Assembly: GCF_008329565.1 (NCBI RefSeq)
Contig: NZ_NPKT01000006.1
Location: 1 to 64,000 of the forward strand
DNA length: 64,000 bases
From: Mycolicibacterium sp. P1-5
GTDB taxonomy: Bacteria; Actinomycetota; Actinomycetes; Mycobacteriales; Mycobacteriaceae
Reading direction: 5' to 3'
This document shows positions 1 through 9,100 of this stretch, piece after piece. The position numbers were made by a program, and so were the translations under genes. The notes beneath the pieces were generated by a model. It searched no databases, had not been told where the DNA came from, and was given only the letters and a program-made list of their open reading frames with translations. The number at the start of each line of letters is the position of its first letter. Position 1 is the first letter of the stretch.

Positions 1-312
1 CCCTCGACCAAACGAGGCAGAATTCGAATCAGAACAATCTGAAACCAAACAAAAGACACCAAACAAACTGGCATCAAAAAACCACACCCCAACACGGGGG
101 TATCAGAGCATGGCAAAAAACAACAACAAACAAAAACCACCAAACACACTATTGAGTTCTCAAACAACACGTCCCGCACCCTCACCGACCGCGCAAACCA
201 CCGCGCGACTTTCGCCGCGAGCTGTAGGGCGGACAGTTGGAAACGCCCCGGAATCCGGGACTATTCCTTGAAGGTATCGTCGCGCTCTCCGGGCTGGCCG
301 GGTCGCGGCGAC
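1..312 (-). other. 5' leader of an rRNA operon (rrnB type); 16S gene lies left of the window
   Basis: Read on the minus strand, this stretch has the features of a mycobacterial pre-16S leader. It carries a boxA-like antitermination site (155-169), a U- and G-rich tract, and a small C/G hairpin (about 87-100). It leads leftward out of the window, where the 16S gene should begin. The position downstream of tyrS matches the second rRNA operon known from rapidly growing mycobacteria. No protein-coding content is supported here. The 16S gene is inferred because only its leader is visible. Confidence 0.85.
155..169 (-). promoter_or_regulatory. boxA-like rRNA antitermination site
   Basis: The minus strand reads TGTTGTTTGAGAACT, close to the bacterial rRNA boxA core (TGCTCTTTGAAAACT type) bound by NusB-NusE. 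It sits in the expected leader position between promoter and 16S gene. The function is inferred from the match and context. Confidence 0.7.
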
Positions 313-319
313 TTGGAAT

Positions 320-348
320 AAGTTACGTGAGTGCTAACGGGGAGTCAA
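320..348 (-). promoter_or_regulatory. rrnB promoter (-35 TTGACT, -10 TAACTT, 17-base spacer)
   Basis: On the minus strand TTGACT (348-343) and TAACTT (325-320) are separated by exactly 17 bases, a good SigA-type promoter. It lies between the tyrS stop and the rRNA leader, which places the transcript start near 312. No terminator is visible after tyrS, so tyrS read-through into the rRNA operon is also possible. Confidence 0.75.
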
Positions 349-388
349 ATCGCCTGCTAGGCCCGCGTTTCGCGCTCGGTTCGAGGCC

Positions 389-1660
389 TCAAACCCGCTG
401 TACCCCAGCGATATTCCGCTTGCCGCGGCGCAGCACCAGCCAGCGCCCGTGGAGGAAGTGGGACGGTTGTGCCACCCAATCCTCGCTGTCGATCTTCTCG
501 TTGTTGACCGACACTCCGCCCTCGGCGATCGTCCGCTTGGCGGCCCCCTTGCTGGCCGACAGGCCGGTGGCCACCAAAAGGTCGACGATGCCGTCGGCGC
601 CGCCCGGCCCGAGGTCGGCCACCGAGGTTTCCCGCAGGGCCGCCGCCAGGGTCGCCTCGTCGAGCCGCGAGAGTTCCCCGCGGCCGAACAACGCCTGCGA
701 TGCGTGCTCCACCGACTCGGTCGCGGCCCGACCGTGCACCAATGTGGTGAGCTCCTGGGCCAGTCGGCGCTGTCCGGCTCGCTCATGCGGTCGTTCCGCC
801 GTGGCCTGCGCAAGCTCGGCCAGCTCGTCTGCCGACAAGAACGTGAACCAGCGCAGGTACTTCACCACGTCGGCGTCGGCGGTATTGACGAAGTACTGGT
901 ACCAGGCATACGGGCTGGTCATTTCGGGATCCAGCCACAGGCTGCCGCCGCCGGTGGACTTACCGAATTTCGTCCCGTCGGCCGCGGTGACCAGCGGCAC
1001 AGTCAGCGCATGGACGCTCGCGCCGAGCGTCTGGCGGGCCAGCCGAACCCCGGCAATGATGTTGCCCCACTGATCCGAACCGCCGATCTGCAGCGAGCAG
1101 CCGTAGCGCCGGTGCAGTTCCACATAGTCGTTGGCCTGCAGCAGCATGTAACTGAACTCGGTATAGGAGATGCCGTCGCCCTCGAGGCGGCGCCGGATCG
1201 TGTCGCGGTCGAGCATCACGTTGACCGAGAAGTGCTTGCCGACGTCGCGCAGGAAATCGATGGCGCTGAGCTGCGCGGTCCACTCCAGGTTGTTCTCGAC
1301 GATGGCGCCGCTGGGCGAGTCGTCGAAGTCGACGAACCGCTCCAGCTGGCCGCGGATGCGCTCGGCCCACTGGGCGACGGTGTCAGTGGTGTTCATCGTC
1401 CGCTCGCCGGTGTCGCGCGGATCACCGATCATGCCGGTCGCGCCGCCGGCCAACACGATCGGCCGATGCCCGGCCCGCTGGAATCGCCGAAGTGTGAGCA
1501 ACGGCACCAGATTTCCGGCGTGCAGGCTCGGTGCGGTCGGGTCGAATCCGCAGTAGACCGTCATCGGTGGCTGTGCGGCCGCCGCGGCGAGCGCGTCGAT
1601 ATCGGTCGACTGCGCGATCAGCTCGCGCCAGCCCAACTCATCGAGAATCGTCGTGCCCAT
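389..1660 (-). CDS. tyrS: tyrosyl-tRNA synthetase
   Basis: This cytoplasmic class I aminoacyl-tRNA synthetase charges tRNA-Tyr. The 423-residue product has the KFGKS signature, a GGSDQWGN tyrosine-binding segment, and a C-terminal S4-like RNA-binding part ending in [12 protein letters not shown]. The HIGH motif reads HAGN, so its last His is Asn; this variant occurs in other TyrRS enzymes. I chose the ATG giving [11 protein letters not shown] because the known mycobacterial protein begins at this point; an upstream ATG at 1687 would add nine residues. mpg lies 27 bases upstream on the same strand, and the rRNA promoter follows the stop. Confidence 0.97.
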   Translation of the reverse strand: MGTTILDELGWRELIAQSTDIDALAAAAAQPPMTVYCGFDPTAPSLHAGNLVPLLTLRRFQRAGHRPIVLAGGATGMIGDPRDTGERTMNTTDTVAQWAERIRGQLERFVDFDDSPSGAIVENNLEWTAQLSAIDFLRDVGKHFSVNVMLDRDTIRRRLEGDGISYTEFSYMLLQANDYVELHRRYGCSLQIGGSDQWGNIIAGVRLARQTLGASVHALTVPLVTAADGTKFGKSTGGGSLWLDPEMTSPYAWYQYFVNTADADVVKYLRWFTFLSADELAELAQATAERPHERAGQRRLAQELTTLVHGRAATESVEHASQALFGRGELSRLDEATLAAALRETSVADLGPGGADGIVDLLVATGLSASKGAAKRTIAEGGVSVNNEKIDSEDWVAQPSHFLHGRWLVLRRGKRNIAGVQRV

Positions 1661-1687
1661 GCGTCGATCTTCCCGCATGGGGTGCAC

Positions 1688-2302
1688 TCAGTCGCTCGCA
1701 CCCGGAATCGGCGCGCGGGGACTGCGACGGTAGGCCGACACCTCCGGCCGTCCGGTCAGCCACAATCGCCACGGTCGATCCGCCGCCTGGGACACCCCGA
1801 CCCGCGGGCCAACGCTCTCCGGACCACCCGCGTCGCCGAGCTGCACGGTCACCGGCGACGCCGGGTCGAAGACGTCGACCCCGTTGTCCTCCATCACGAT
1901 GCCCAGAGCTGAGCACAGGTTGCCCGGGCCGCGGGCCAGCGCCCTCGGCCGGACCAGTGGACCGCGGCGGGCCTGCGCCGTGTCCAACCCCGACTCGATC
2001 GCCGCGGCCCGCAGCAATACCGCTGCAGCCGTACCGTTTGGACCGCACGACACGTTGGCGCACACATGGATGCCGTGGCTCCGATACGTATATAGGTGAC
2101 CGGGCGGGCCGAACATCACCGCGTTGCGGATGCCCGGGCCCCGGTAGGAGTGCGCGGATGCGTCCGGCCACGGCCCGTCCGGCGGGCCGCCGTAGGCCTC
2201 GACCTCGACGATCAACGCGCTGACGCCACGACAGCTGATCACCCCGCCGAGCAGTAGTCGCGCCGCCGAAACCGGGTCGATGCTCAGCTGGTCGGCGCTC
2301 AC
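1688..2302 (-). CDS. mpg: 3-methyladenine DNA glycosylase (AAG/MPG family)
   Basis: This base-excision-repair enzyme removes alkylated purines from DNA. The 204-residue product has the family's VEVEAYGG segment with the catalytic glutamate, then [22 protein letters not shown] and a central [12 protein letters not shown] region, all typical of human AAG-like Mpg proteins. The length is normal. It starts at GTG and shares a divergent region of about 60 bases with the ABC exporter operon. It is probably cotranscribed with tyrS, as for Rv1688-Rv1689. The tandem operator at 2354-2385 could influence it as well, but that is inference. Confidence 0.93.
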   Translation of the reverse strand: MSADQLSIDPVSAARLLLGGVISCRGVSALIVEVEAYGGPPDGPWPDASAHSYRGPGIRNAVMFGPPGHLYTYRSHGIHVCANVSCGPNGTAAAVLLRAAAIESGLDTAQARRGPLVRPRALARGPGNLCSALGIVMEDNGVDVFDPASPVTVQLGDAGGPESVGPRVGVSQAADRPWRLWLTGRPEVSAYRRSPRAPIPGASD

Positions 2303-2353
2303 CCGACGAAATTCTGCCGCAGGCGTTGACTCGGGCGCACCGCGGGAGGATTA

Positions 2354-2385
2354 TTCATCAAGTGATGAGTTCATCGGATGATGAA
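2354..2385 (+). promoter_or_regulatory. tandem pair of 16-bp imperfect palindromes, probable TetR operator
   Basis: Two directly adjacent 16-base units, TTCATCAAGTGATGAG (2354-2369) and TTCATCGGATGATGAA (2370-2385), share TTCATC and TGATGA at the same positions, and each is nearly self-complementary. They overlap the start codon at 2365 of the ABC ATPase. A TTGACT -35-like hexamer lies at 2326-2331, so the transcript start would fall inside the operator. The TetR gene that closes the same operon is the obvious candidate binder. That link is inferred from position and symmetry. Confidence 0.7.
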
Positions 2386-3126
2386 TTACTGGCCGGCCGA
2401 GCCGAAGCGGCCGTCGATATCGAGAACCTGCGCGTGGTCCGCGGGAAGCGGGTGGCGTTGCACGACTTCTCGGTAAGGATCGCCCGCGGCACGATCACCG
2501 GACTGCTCGGTCCATCGGGCTGCGGCAAGACCACGCTGATGCGCAGCATCGTCGGCACCCAGATCGTGGAGTCGGGCACGGTGACCGTTCTCGGACACCC
2601 GGCGGGCTCCCCCGCACTGCGGCACCGGGTGGGTTACGTGACCCAGGACCCCACCATCTACAACGACCTACGGGTGATCGACAACGTCCGCTATTTCGCG
2701 GCGCTCTACGGCGTCGCCCCCGGACTGGCCGATGCCGCGGTCGACGACGTCGGACTCGACGATCACGCCGACGCCTACTGCGGCAACCTCTCCGGCGGCC
2801 AGCGCACCCGGGTGTCACTGGCCTGCGCACTGGTCAGCCGGCCCGAGCTGCTGGTGCTCGACGAACCCACCGTCGGGTTGGACCCGGTGCTGCGCGCCGA
2901 CCTGTGGATCAAGTTCGACGAGCTGGCTCGACGCGGCACGACCCTTGTGGTGTCCAGTCATGTGATGGACGAGGCCGACCACTGCGCCGACCTGTTGCTC
3001 ATGCGCGAAGGCCGACTCCTGGCTCACACCACCCCCGCCCGACTGCGAGAGGACACCGGATGCACGTCACTGGAGGAAGCGTTCCTGTCCATCATCAGGC
3101 ACAGCACCGCGGCGTCAGCAAGCTGA
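2365..3126 (+). CDS. ABC transporter ATP-binding protein (Rv1687c type)
   Basis: This is the ATPase subunit of an ABC-2 type exporter. The 253-residue product has the Walker A GPSGCGKTT, a Q-loop (VTQDP), the signature LSGGQRTRVSLA, Walker B LLVLDEP and a switch His (VVSSHV). The start at 2365 gives MSSSDDELL; an in-frame ATG at 2326 lies in what looks like the -35 element. It is the first gene of a three-gene operon with a permease and a TetR regulator. Its end overlaps the permease start by 67 bases. The substrate cannot be read from sequence; drug or lipid export is typical of the class. Confidence 0.93.
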   Translation: MSSSDDELLAGRAEAAVDIENLRVVRGKRVALHDFSVRIARGTITGLLGPSGCGKTTLMRSIVGTQIVESGTVTVLGHPAGSPALRHRVGYVTQDPTIYNDLRVIDNVRYFAALYGVAPGLADAAVDDVGLDDHADAYCGNLSGGQRTRVSLACALVSRPELLVLDEPTVGLDPVLRADLWIKFDELARRGTTLVVSSHVMDEADHCADLLLMREGRLLAHTTPARLREDTGCTSLEEAFLSIIRHSTAASAS

Positions 3127-3878
3127 GCCCACGCGCGTACCTGGCCACCACGGGCCGGATTCTGCGCCAGCTGCGCGCCGATCGCCGAAGTGTCGCAATG
3201 ATTCTCGTGGTACCCAGCGCGGTGATCACGCTGATGTACTTCATGTTCGACGACGTGCCGTCGCTCCCGGGCGCGGTGTCACCGTTCCAGACGACGTGCC
3301 TGATCCTGCTCGGGCTGTTCCCGCTGTTCATCATGTTCCTGATCACCTCGATCACCATGCAGCGCGAGCGGTCCTCGGGCACGTTGGAGCGCATCCTGAC
3401 CACGCCGCTGCGCCGGCTGGACCTGCTGGCCGCCTACGGCTCGGCGTTCTCGGTCGCGGCCGCCGCGCAGGCGATCCTGGCCTGCATGGTGGCGTTCTGG
3501 CTGCTGGGCTTCGACACGAAGGGCAGCCCGGTGTGGGTGTTCGTCATCGCCGTCATCAACGCGGTGCTGGGTGTCGGCCTGGGGCTGCTGGCAAGCGCGT
3601 TCGCCCGCACCGAGTTTCAGGCCGTGCAATTCATGCCCGTGGTGATCGTCCCGCAGCTGCTCCTCGCCGGAATAATCGTGCCGCGCAACCAGATGCCGAC
3701 CTGGCTGGAATGGATCAGCAACGCGATGCCGGCGAGCTACGCACTGGAGGCACTGCAACAGGTCAATGCCCACACCGGGCTGACCACCGTCGCGATCCGG
3801 GACATCATCGTGGTCCTGGCCTTCGCGGTCGCGGCCATGGCCCTGGCCGCGGTGACCCTGCGCCGGCGCACCCCGTGA
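3060..3878 (+). CDS. ABC-2 type transporter permease (Rv1686c type)
   Basis: This is the membrane subunit partnering the preceding ATPase. After a basic N-terminus (YLATTGRILRQLRADRR) there are about six hydrophobic segments. They enclose the ABC-2 family stretch MQRERSSGTLERILTTPL and the late segment LLLAGIIVPRNQMPTWLEWIS. The only ATG upstream of the conserved part is at 3060, giving 272 residues and a 67-base overlap with the ATPase gene. A shorter form starting close to the ATPase stop would need a non-standard codon. It ends in a GTGA overlap with the TetR gene, so the three genes are translationally coupled. Confidence 0.88.
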   Translation: MHVTGGSVPVHHQAQHRGVSKLSPRAYLATTGRILRQLRADRRSVAMILVVPSAVITLMYFMFDDVPSLPGAVSPFQTTCLILLGLFPLFIMFLITSITMQRERSSGTLERILTTPLRRLDLLAAYGSAFSVAAAAQAILACMVAFWLLGFDTKGSPVWVFVIAVINAVLGVGLGLLASAFARTEFQAVQFMPVVIVPQLLLAGIIVPRNQMPTWLEWISNAMPASYALEALQQVNAHTGLTTVAIRDIIVVLAFAVAAMALAAVTLRRRTP

Positions 3879-4489
3879 CTGCCGAACCGCGGGAGGCCAA
3901 GCGTCCCGGACGCCCCCGCGGCACCTCCGACACTCGCGAACGCATTCTCGTGAATGCGCGAGAGCTCTTTGCCCGCAACGGTATCGACAAGACATCGATC
4001 CGATCGATCGCCGCCGCTGCCGGCGTCGACTCGGCGTTGGTGCACCACTACTTCGGCACCAAGGAGCAACTGTTCGCCGCGGCGATCAACATCCCGATCG
4101 ACCCGATGACCATTCTCGTTCCACTACGCGACACCCCACTCGACGAGCTGGGGCATGTGCTGCCGTCGATCCTTTTGCCGCTGTGGGATTCGGAGATGGG
4201 CACCGGCCTCATCGCCACCATGCGCTCGCTGCTCGCCGGCTCCGACATCAGCCTGGTCCGCTCGTTCCTACAGGAGGTCATCACCGCCGAAATCGCGCCC
4301 CGCGTGGACAACCCACCGGGCAGCGGTCGGCTGCGGGTGCAGTTCGTGGCCTCGCAACTGGTGGGCGTGGTGATGGCGCGGTACATCATCGGGCTGGAAC
4401 CGTTCGCGTCGCTACCGCCGGAACAGATCGCCAAGACCATTGCACCCACCCTGCAGCGCTATCTCACCGCAGATCTGCCGCTGTCCTGA
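3875..4489 (+). CDS. TetR family transcriptional regulator (Rv1685c type)
   Basis: This 204-residue regulator has an N-terminal TetR helix-turn-helix (about residues 15-65: TRERILVNARELFARNGIDK, then VHHYFGTKEQLF) and a helical ligand-binding domain. The GTG start overlaps the permease stop as GTGA. A DNA-binding arm rich in Arg/Pro (KRPGRPRG) precedes the first helix. It probably represses its own operon through the tandem palindromes at 2354-2385 and releases them on binding an exported compound. That mode is known for many TetR-exporter operons and is inferred here. Confidence 0.93.
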   Translation: MTAEPREAKRPGRPRGTSDTRERILVNARELFARNGIDKTSIRSIAAAAGVDSALVHHYFGTKEQLFAAAINIPIDPMTILVPLRDTPLDELGHVLPSILLPLWDSEMGTGLIATMRSLLAGSDISLVRSFLQEVITAEIAPRVDNPPGSGRLRVQFVASQLVGVVMARYIIGLEPFASLPPEQIAKTIAPTLQRYLTADLPLS

Positions 4490-4493
4490 CCGG

Positions 4494-5306
4494 TCACCCC
4501 AGAATGGGGAAGCGCCGCTGCCGCGACAACCGATTCAGCGCGCGCTGCATGACCCGGCGGACGTGGGTGTCGACCTCGTCGACGTCGGGGTTTTTGCCGA
4601 AGTCCTTGGGGTCCACCGGGTCAAGGACCTCCATCACAATCTTCGACGGGAGCGGCAGATTCGGCGGCAGGGTGACTGTCAGCCCGAACGGGAGGCCCAC
4701 CGTCACCGGCAGAATGTCCATCCGAATCTTGTTCAGCCCCAACACCTGCGCGAACCGCGTGCCGCGGCCGAGGAAGAGCTGCGTTTCCTGGGCGCCGATC
4801 GAAACCATCGGGATGATCGGCACACCGGTTTCGATCGCGGTGCGCGCGTAACCGGTGCGCCCATCGAAGTCGATCGCGTTCTGCCGCATGGTGGGCCGGT
4901 AAGCGTCGTAGTCGCCGCCCGGGAAGACCAACACGACCGCCCCTGAGTCCAGCGCCGCCCTGGCCGTTTCCGGACTCGCGCGCACCACACCGAGGCGCGG
5001 CAACAGCGGACCCCACGGGGCGATGAAGATCCCGTAATGAGCCAGCGTGTAGAGCGGCCGTTCGTAGCCGAACCTGGCGTAGAACGCCGGACCGAAGATC
5101 GGGACGTCGGGCGTCAACATGCCGCCGGAGTGGTTGCACACCAACAGCGCACCGCCTGATGGCGGGAACAATTCGAGGCCCCGCACCTCGGCGCGAAAGT
5201 ACCACCGCAACAACGGCCACATCGGACCCAGCACTTGTCGGGTGAAGGACGGATCCCACCTGGCGAGTTCGCCCGGAAGCTGCTCGGCGACGACGGTGTC
5301 CCCCAT
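4494..5306 (-). CDS. lysophospholipid acyltransferase family protein
   Basis: This is a probable membrane-associated acyltransferase of the PlsC/AGPAT superfamily. The 270-residue product has the acceptor-site block NHSGGMLTPD near residue 60, where typical members have NHxxxxD. A later block, VVLFPGGDYDAYRP, corresponds to the family's glycerol-phosphate-binding motif. A third block, GVPIIPMVSIG, is also conserved. The gene converges on the TetR gene with only four bases between stops. The acyl donor and acceptor cannot be deduced. It is not adjacent to tyrS-mpg in M. tuberculosis as I recall the order, so it may be an extra gene here. Confidence 0.8.
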   Translation of the reverse strand: MGDTVVAEQLPGELARWDPSFTRQVLGPMWPLLRWYFRAEVRGLELFPPSGGALLVCNHSGGMLTPDVPIFGPAFYARFGYERPLYTLAHYGIFIAPWGPLLPRLGVVRASPETARAALDSGAVVLVFPGGDYDAYRPTMRQNAIDFDGRTGYARTAIETGVPIIPMVSIGAQETQLFLGRGTRFAQVLGLNKIRMDILPVTVGLPFGLTVTLPPNLPLPSKIVMEVLDPVDPKDFGKNPDVDEVDTHVRRVMQRALNRLSRQRRFPILG

Positions 5307-5338
5307 GGCGCAACCGTACGCCCGCGGGGTTGCGCGGG

Positions 5339-5539
5339 TCAGGAGTCCGCGGCCGCCATCAGTCGCTCATGTTCCTCGGGCGCGACGTCGACGGCCTCAT
5401 CGACCAACAGCACCGGGATGCCGTCCTCGATCCGGTAGGCCTTGTGCAGGCGCGGGTTGTACAGAAGTTCGTCGACAAGCATCAGCGGCCCGCGGTCGGC
5501 GGGGCACACCAGAATGTTCAGCAGCTTCTCGTCGAGCAT
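5339..5539 (-). CDS. Trm112-like small protein (Rv1684 type)
   Basis: This 66-residue protein of the Trm112/YcaR family begins MLDEKLLNILVCPADRGPL. Family members have a small zinc-ribbon or ribbon-like fold and often act as activating partners of methyltransferases. Only one Cys (in the VCP motif) is visible, so zinc binding is doubtful. The ATG was chosen because the family starts immediately before LDEKLL. It follows the secreted-protein gene by seven bases and is probably cotranscribed with it. The actual partner is unknown. Confidence 0.8.
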   Translation of the reverse strand: MLDEKLLNILVCPADRGPLMLVDELLYNPRLHKAYRIEDGIPVLLVDEAVDVAPEEHERLMAAADS

Positions 5540-5546
5540 GTGGCGA

Positions 5547-6092
5547 CTACGGGCTCGGCGCCGGGGGAATCGCCGGAGCGTTGTTGCCGCCGATGGTCGG
5601 CGAACCGTCGCTCGGCATCTGACCGGCACCCATCACGGCGTTGTTCTGCTGCCGCTGCTGCGCCTGCTGCAGAAGCTGCATCTGGGCGAAGATCTTCTGC
5701 TGGTAGCCCAGCGTGTTCTGCAGCGCCTGAATCAGCGGCTTCTGATTAGGGCGGTACTGAAGGGCGTTCTGGATCTCGGCGATGTTGTTCTTCGACGGCT
5801 TGATGCCCTGGGCCCGCAGCTTCATCACCGACTTGATCAGGTTCGACAGCTGGCCACCGCCGGCGCCCTGGTCATAGTTCTGGTCGATGAACGTCAGCAG
5901 CTGCTCGGCGCTCTGGAACTGCGGGACGCCATTGTCGGACGCCGGCGCGGCCGGTGACGGTGCCGGAGCGGTGCTCGGATCGGCCAGGGCCTGTTGGGTG
6001 CCGATGCCGACCAGCAGCCCAGCGGTCAGGGCACCGATCGCCGTGCCGCGGACGGCGCGACGCCAGTGACGTGAAACGGTCTGGGTGGTCAT
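5547..6092 (-). CDS. secreted protein of unknown function
   Basis: This 181-residue product has a basic N-terminus, a hydrophobic core (GTAIGALTAGLLVGIGTQ) and a likely cleavage site after QALA, giving a mature protein starting near DPSTAPAP. The mature part has a Pro/Ala linker. A helical region follows (about residues 55-140), rich in Gln, including QMQLLQQAQQRQQNN. A Gly/Pro tail ends the protein. I do not recognise the family. Position between the Rv1683-type gene and the Trm112-like gene on the same strand suggests a shared transcript. Confidence 0.75.
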   Translation of the reverse strand: MTTQTVSRHWRRAVRGTAIGALTAGLLVGIGTQQALADPSTAPAPSPAAPASDNGVPQFQSAEQLLTFIDQNYDQGAGGGQLSNLIKSVMKLRAQGIKPSKNNIAEIQNALQYRPNQKPLIQALQNTLGYQQKIFAQMQLLQQAQQRQQNNAVMGAGQMPSDGSPTIGGNNAPAIPPAPSP

Positions 6093-6163
6093 GCATTCCT
6101 CCGACGCGTGGGCATCTGCGATTATCGGCGAGCCTAACAGCGCCGCGCGACCTCGGCAGAAGC

Positions 6164-9100
6164 TCAGTCCTCGGTACCGCTCATGTCATCGGTACCGCCA
6201 AACCGAGCGCGTGCCGCAGCCGTCAAGCGCTTGTACTTCCCCGTATCGGGCTCAAAATGCCACGCGTTACGAGTCGCCTTCGGTATCCCCTTGGCCCGCA
6301 ACGCCGACACCGTCGGCCGGCAGGTGGCGCTGAGCGGCATCCCGGGCACCACATGGACCACATCCGGCGCCAGGCCGACCGGCATGGACGCGAACGCGTC
6401 GGTCAGATCCGCGGTGGTCACTGTCATGCCGTCTCGCAGCGTGATCGCGGTGACGGCGATGGTGCTGCCGGGCACCTCGATGCCATAGGTGGCGGCGAGG
6501 TCGACGGCGACGATCCGGCTGACGGCGTCGGTGACCGCCTCCGGGTACACCACGCCGCGCTCGGTGCGGATGAGCAGCGGGCGGTTCCCCAGCAGCCAGA
6601 AGTCGCCGTCGGCGTCACGGCGGAACACGTACTCGGTGGAGATCCAGGTGTCACCGGCAGCGAAGACGCCGCGCTTGACCGACGCGGTCGGGTCGATCGG
6701 CCCCCACGGCCGGGCCAGCAGCACACCGACTTGGTTGGGCTCGGCCACCGCGACGAAACCGCGGTCGTCTTCCAGGATCAGATCGTGGTCGGCGTCGTAA
6801 GCCGCCAACTCGACCTGCCCACCGCCGGGCAGCGGTCGGCCCTTGCTGCCGATCTTGGCGCCGGCGACATTGGCCAAGACCGCCTGACCGTCGGTGGTGG
6901 CGAAGAATTCGACGACGTTGGCCGGGCTGAAGGCGTCGACGGTCCGCTGCCACAGCCCCGACGGCATGCCCGAGCCGATGAACAGCCGCACCGGATGGTT
7001 GCCGCGCATGAAAAGGCCGGAGTCGTCGTCGGCGTCATCCAAGACGCTCCTCAGCATCGTCCATGTGTAAGAGACGACCGTGACGCCGTACTGGCGGATC
7101 TCGGCGAGGAAACGGTCCGGACGCAGCCCGCGCGACAACGCGATCCGAGTGCCGCCGACCACCGCGCCGCCGAGGCTGACCAGCAGTCCGGACTGGTGAT
7201 GCAGTGGTGTCAGGCAGTACACCGTGTCGTTGCGCCCGAGAGCCGCAGCCGAGGCTGTGCCGAATGCCGACAACGCCCAGCGGTAGTTGGTGATCTGCTT
7301 GGGTACCAGGTCACCGCCGACCGTGGTGAACGCGACGAACGCCAGGTCGCGGGCGTACCCCGGGTTGGGCCGGTACCAGCCCGGCAGCGCCACGACGTCC
7401 GGGTCGATCTTCTCCATGTCGATGACGTTGCTGTCATCGGTCAGGTTGAGGTCGCGGCTTTCACCGCCACCGAGGACGAGCGCCTGGACGGGCAGTTTGC
7501 GGGAAGCGTCGAGGTTGCCGGGGTCGGTGATCACCTCGGTGATACCGCCGATGCGCACGGCTTGATCGAGGTCCGCGTCGGGCGGCATCAACACCGCCAC
7601 CGCACCGAGGCGGGACAACGCGGCGATGGCCACCAACGCCGACGGCCGCGTGTCCATCAGGACGCCGACCCGGACGCCTTGGCGCACACCGACGGAGATC
7701 AACCCGCGAACCACGTTGTTGATCCGTCGGTTCACCGCCTCATAGGTGTGCACCCGGCCGTCGAACAGCAGGAACTCACCGTTGGGCGCATCGCCGGCCT
7801 GCTCGTCGATGATCCGGCCCAGTGAGATGCGGGTGTGGTCATTGATTTGTCCCAGCCGCGTCAACCGCGGCAGCGTGCGCGCGGTCTCCACCGCCAGCGT
7901 GCGCATCGACTTCCTGGTGTTCACCGCCGCGCCGGCCGCGGCGCGCGCCACCGACCAGGCCACCTCGGACGCCTCGGCCATGCTGTGCATCAATCGCGCC
8001 GACAGCGCGACCCCGGAATCGTCGGGTTCGGCGTCGCTGTCCTGCATGGGTGCAATGTTGGCCGGACGGGAGTCCTCGCCGGACAACCAGCGCACCCAGT
8101 CCGCCACCGTCGGCCACGTCGACGTCGCCGCCTTGGATCCCACCACGAGACCGAAGTGGCCGGCCCGGATCATCACCTCGTAGACCTCGGCGCCGGGAGC
8201 GGCACGCTTGATGCCCCGCACCGACGCGGGCTGTCCGATGTCGTCCACCTCACCGACGAACGCCAGCACCGGGCAGGTGATATCGGACAGCGTCACCAAT
8301 TGGCCGTTGATGACGAACCCGCCGGACATCATCCGGTTGTGTGCGATGAACTGCTTGAGCAACTCCGACACCGCGGGACCGGACCAGGCGATCCAGCCTT
8401 CGGAGTCCAGGAAGCGCCGCTGCTGCTCGCGCGGCAGCAGCGCGTCGCGGTCGTGCAGCTGGCGCAAGAAGTCGATGCGCGCCTTGGCGGTCTTGAGCGG
8501 ATCGAGCATCTGAAAGCCGGTGCGGGCCAGCCAACCCGGGATGTCGATGCGGTTGAACACATGGTCGGCCATGAAGTCCGCCGCCACCGCCCCGATGTTC
8601 GGTGGGATGCCCATCGGCAGGGCGGCCAACGTGTCCACCGGAGAACCGAACGCGACGATGCTCGCGATGTCCTTCGAGCGCCGGTAGGCCGCGGTCTGAT
8701 AGCAGAACATGCCGCCTTGGGAGTAGCCGGCCAGATGGATGCTCTGACCCGTGGTGTCCTTGACCGTGTCGATGGCCTCGTTGAGCGCGACGATGTGGTC
8801 GGTGAGGTTGCGCGCCATACCGCCCTCGACCTCGTCGGGCGAACCGAAGTCGATCACCCACGGGTCGATGCCCCCCTCGTGCAGGATGCCGACAGCCCCG
8901 TCTTCGCGGGTGACGTCCCACATGTTGGCCGACATCATCATCGGGTGAACCATCAGGACCGGCGGCCCCGCAGACTTGTGGCCGCGCCTGCTGTCCGGCG
9001 GGAAATAGCGGCGGAGCTTGTACATCGTCTTGTCTTCGACGATCTGGAATGGTGACGGCACCGCCCCGGTCTCCAGACCGCCCCAGCGCAACACCTCGAA

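Noticed and set aside
237-1912. Long plus-strand open frames opposite tyrS and mpg
   Set aside because: They are high-GC shadows of clearly recognised genes and show no family features.
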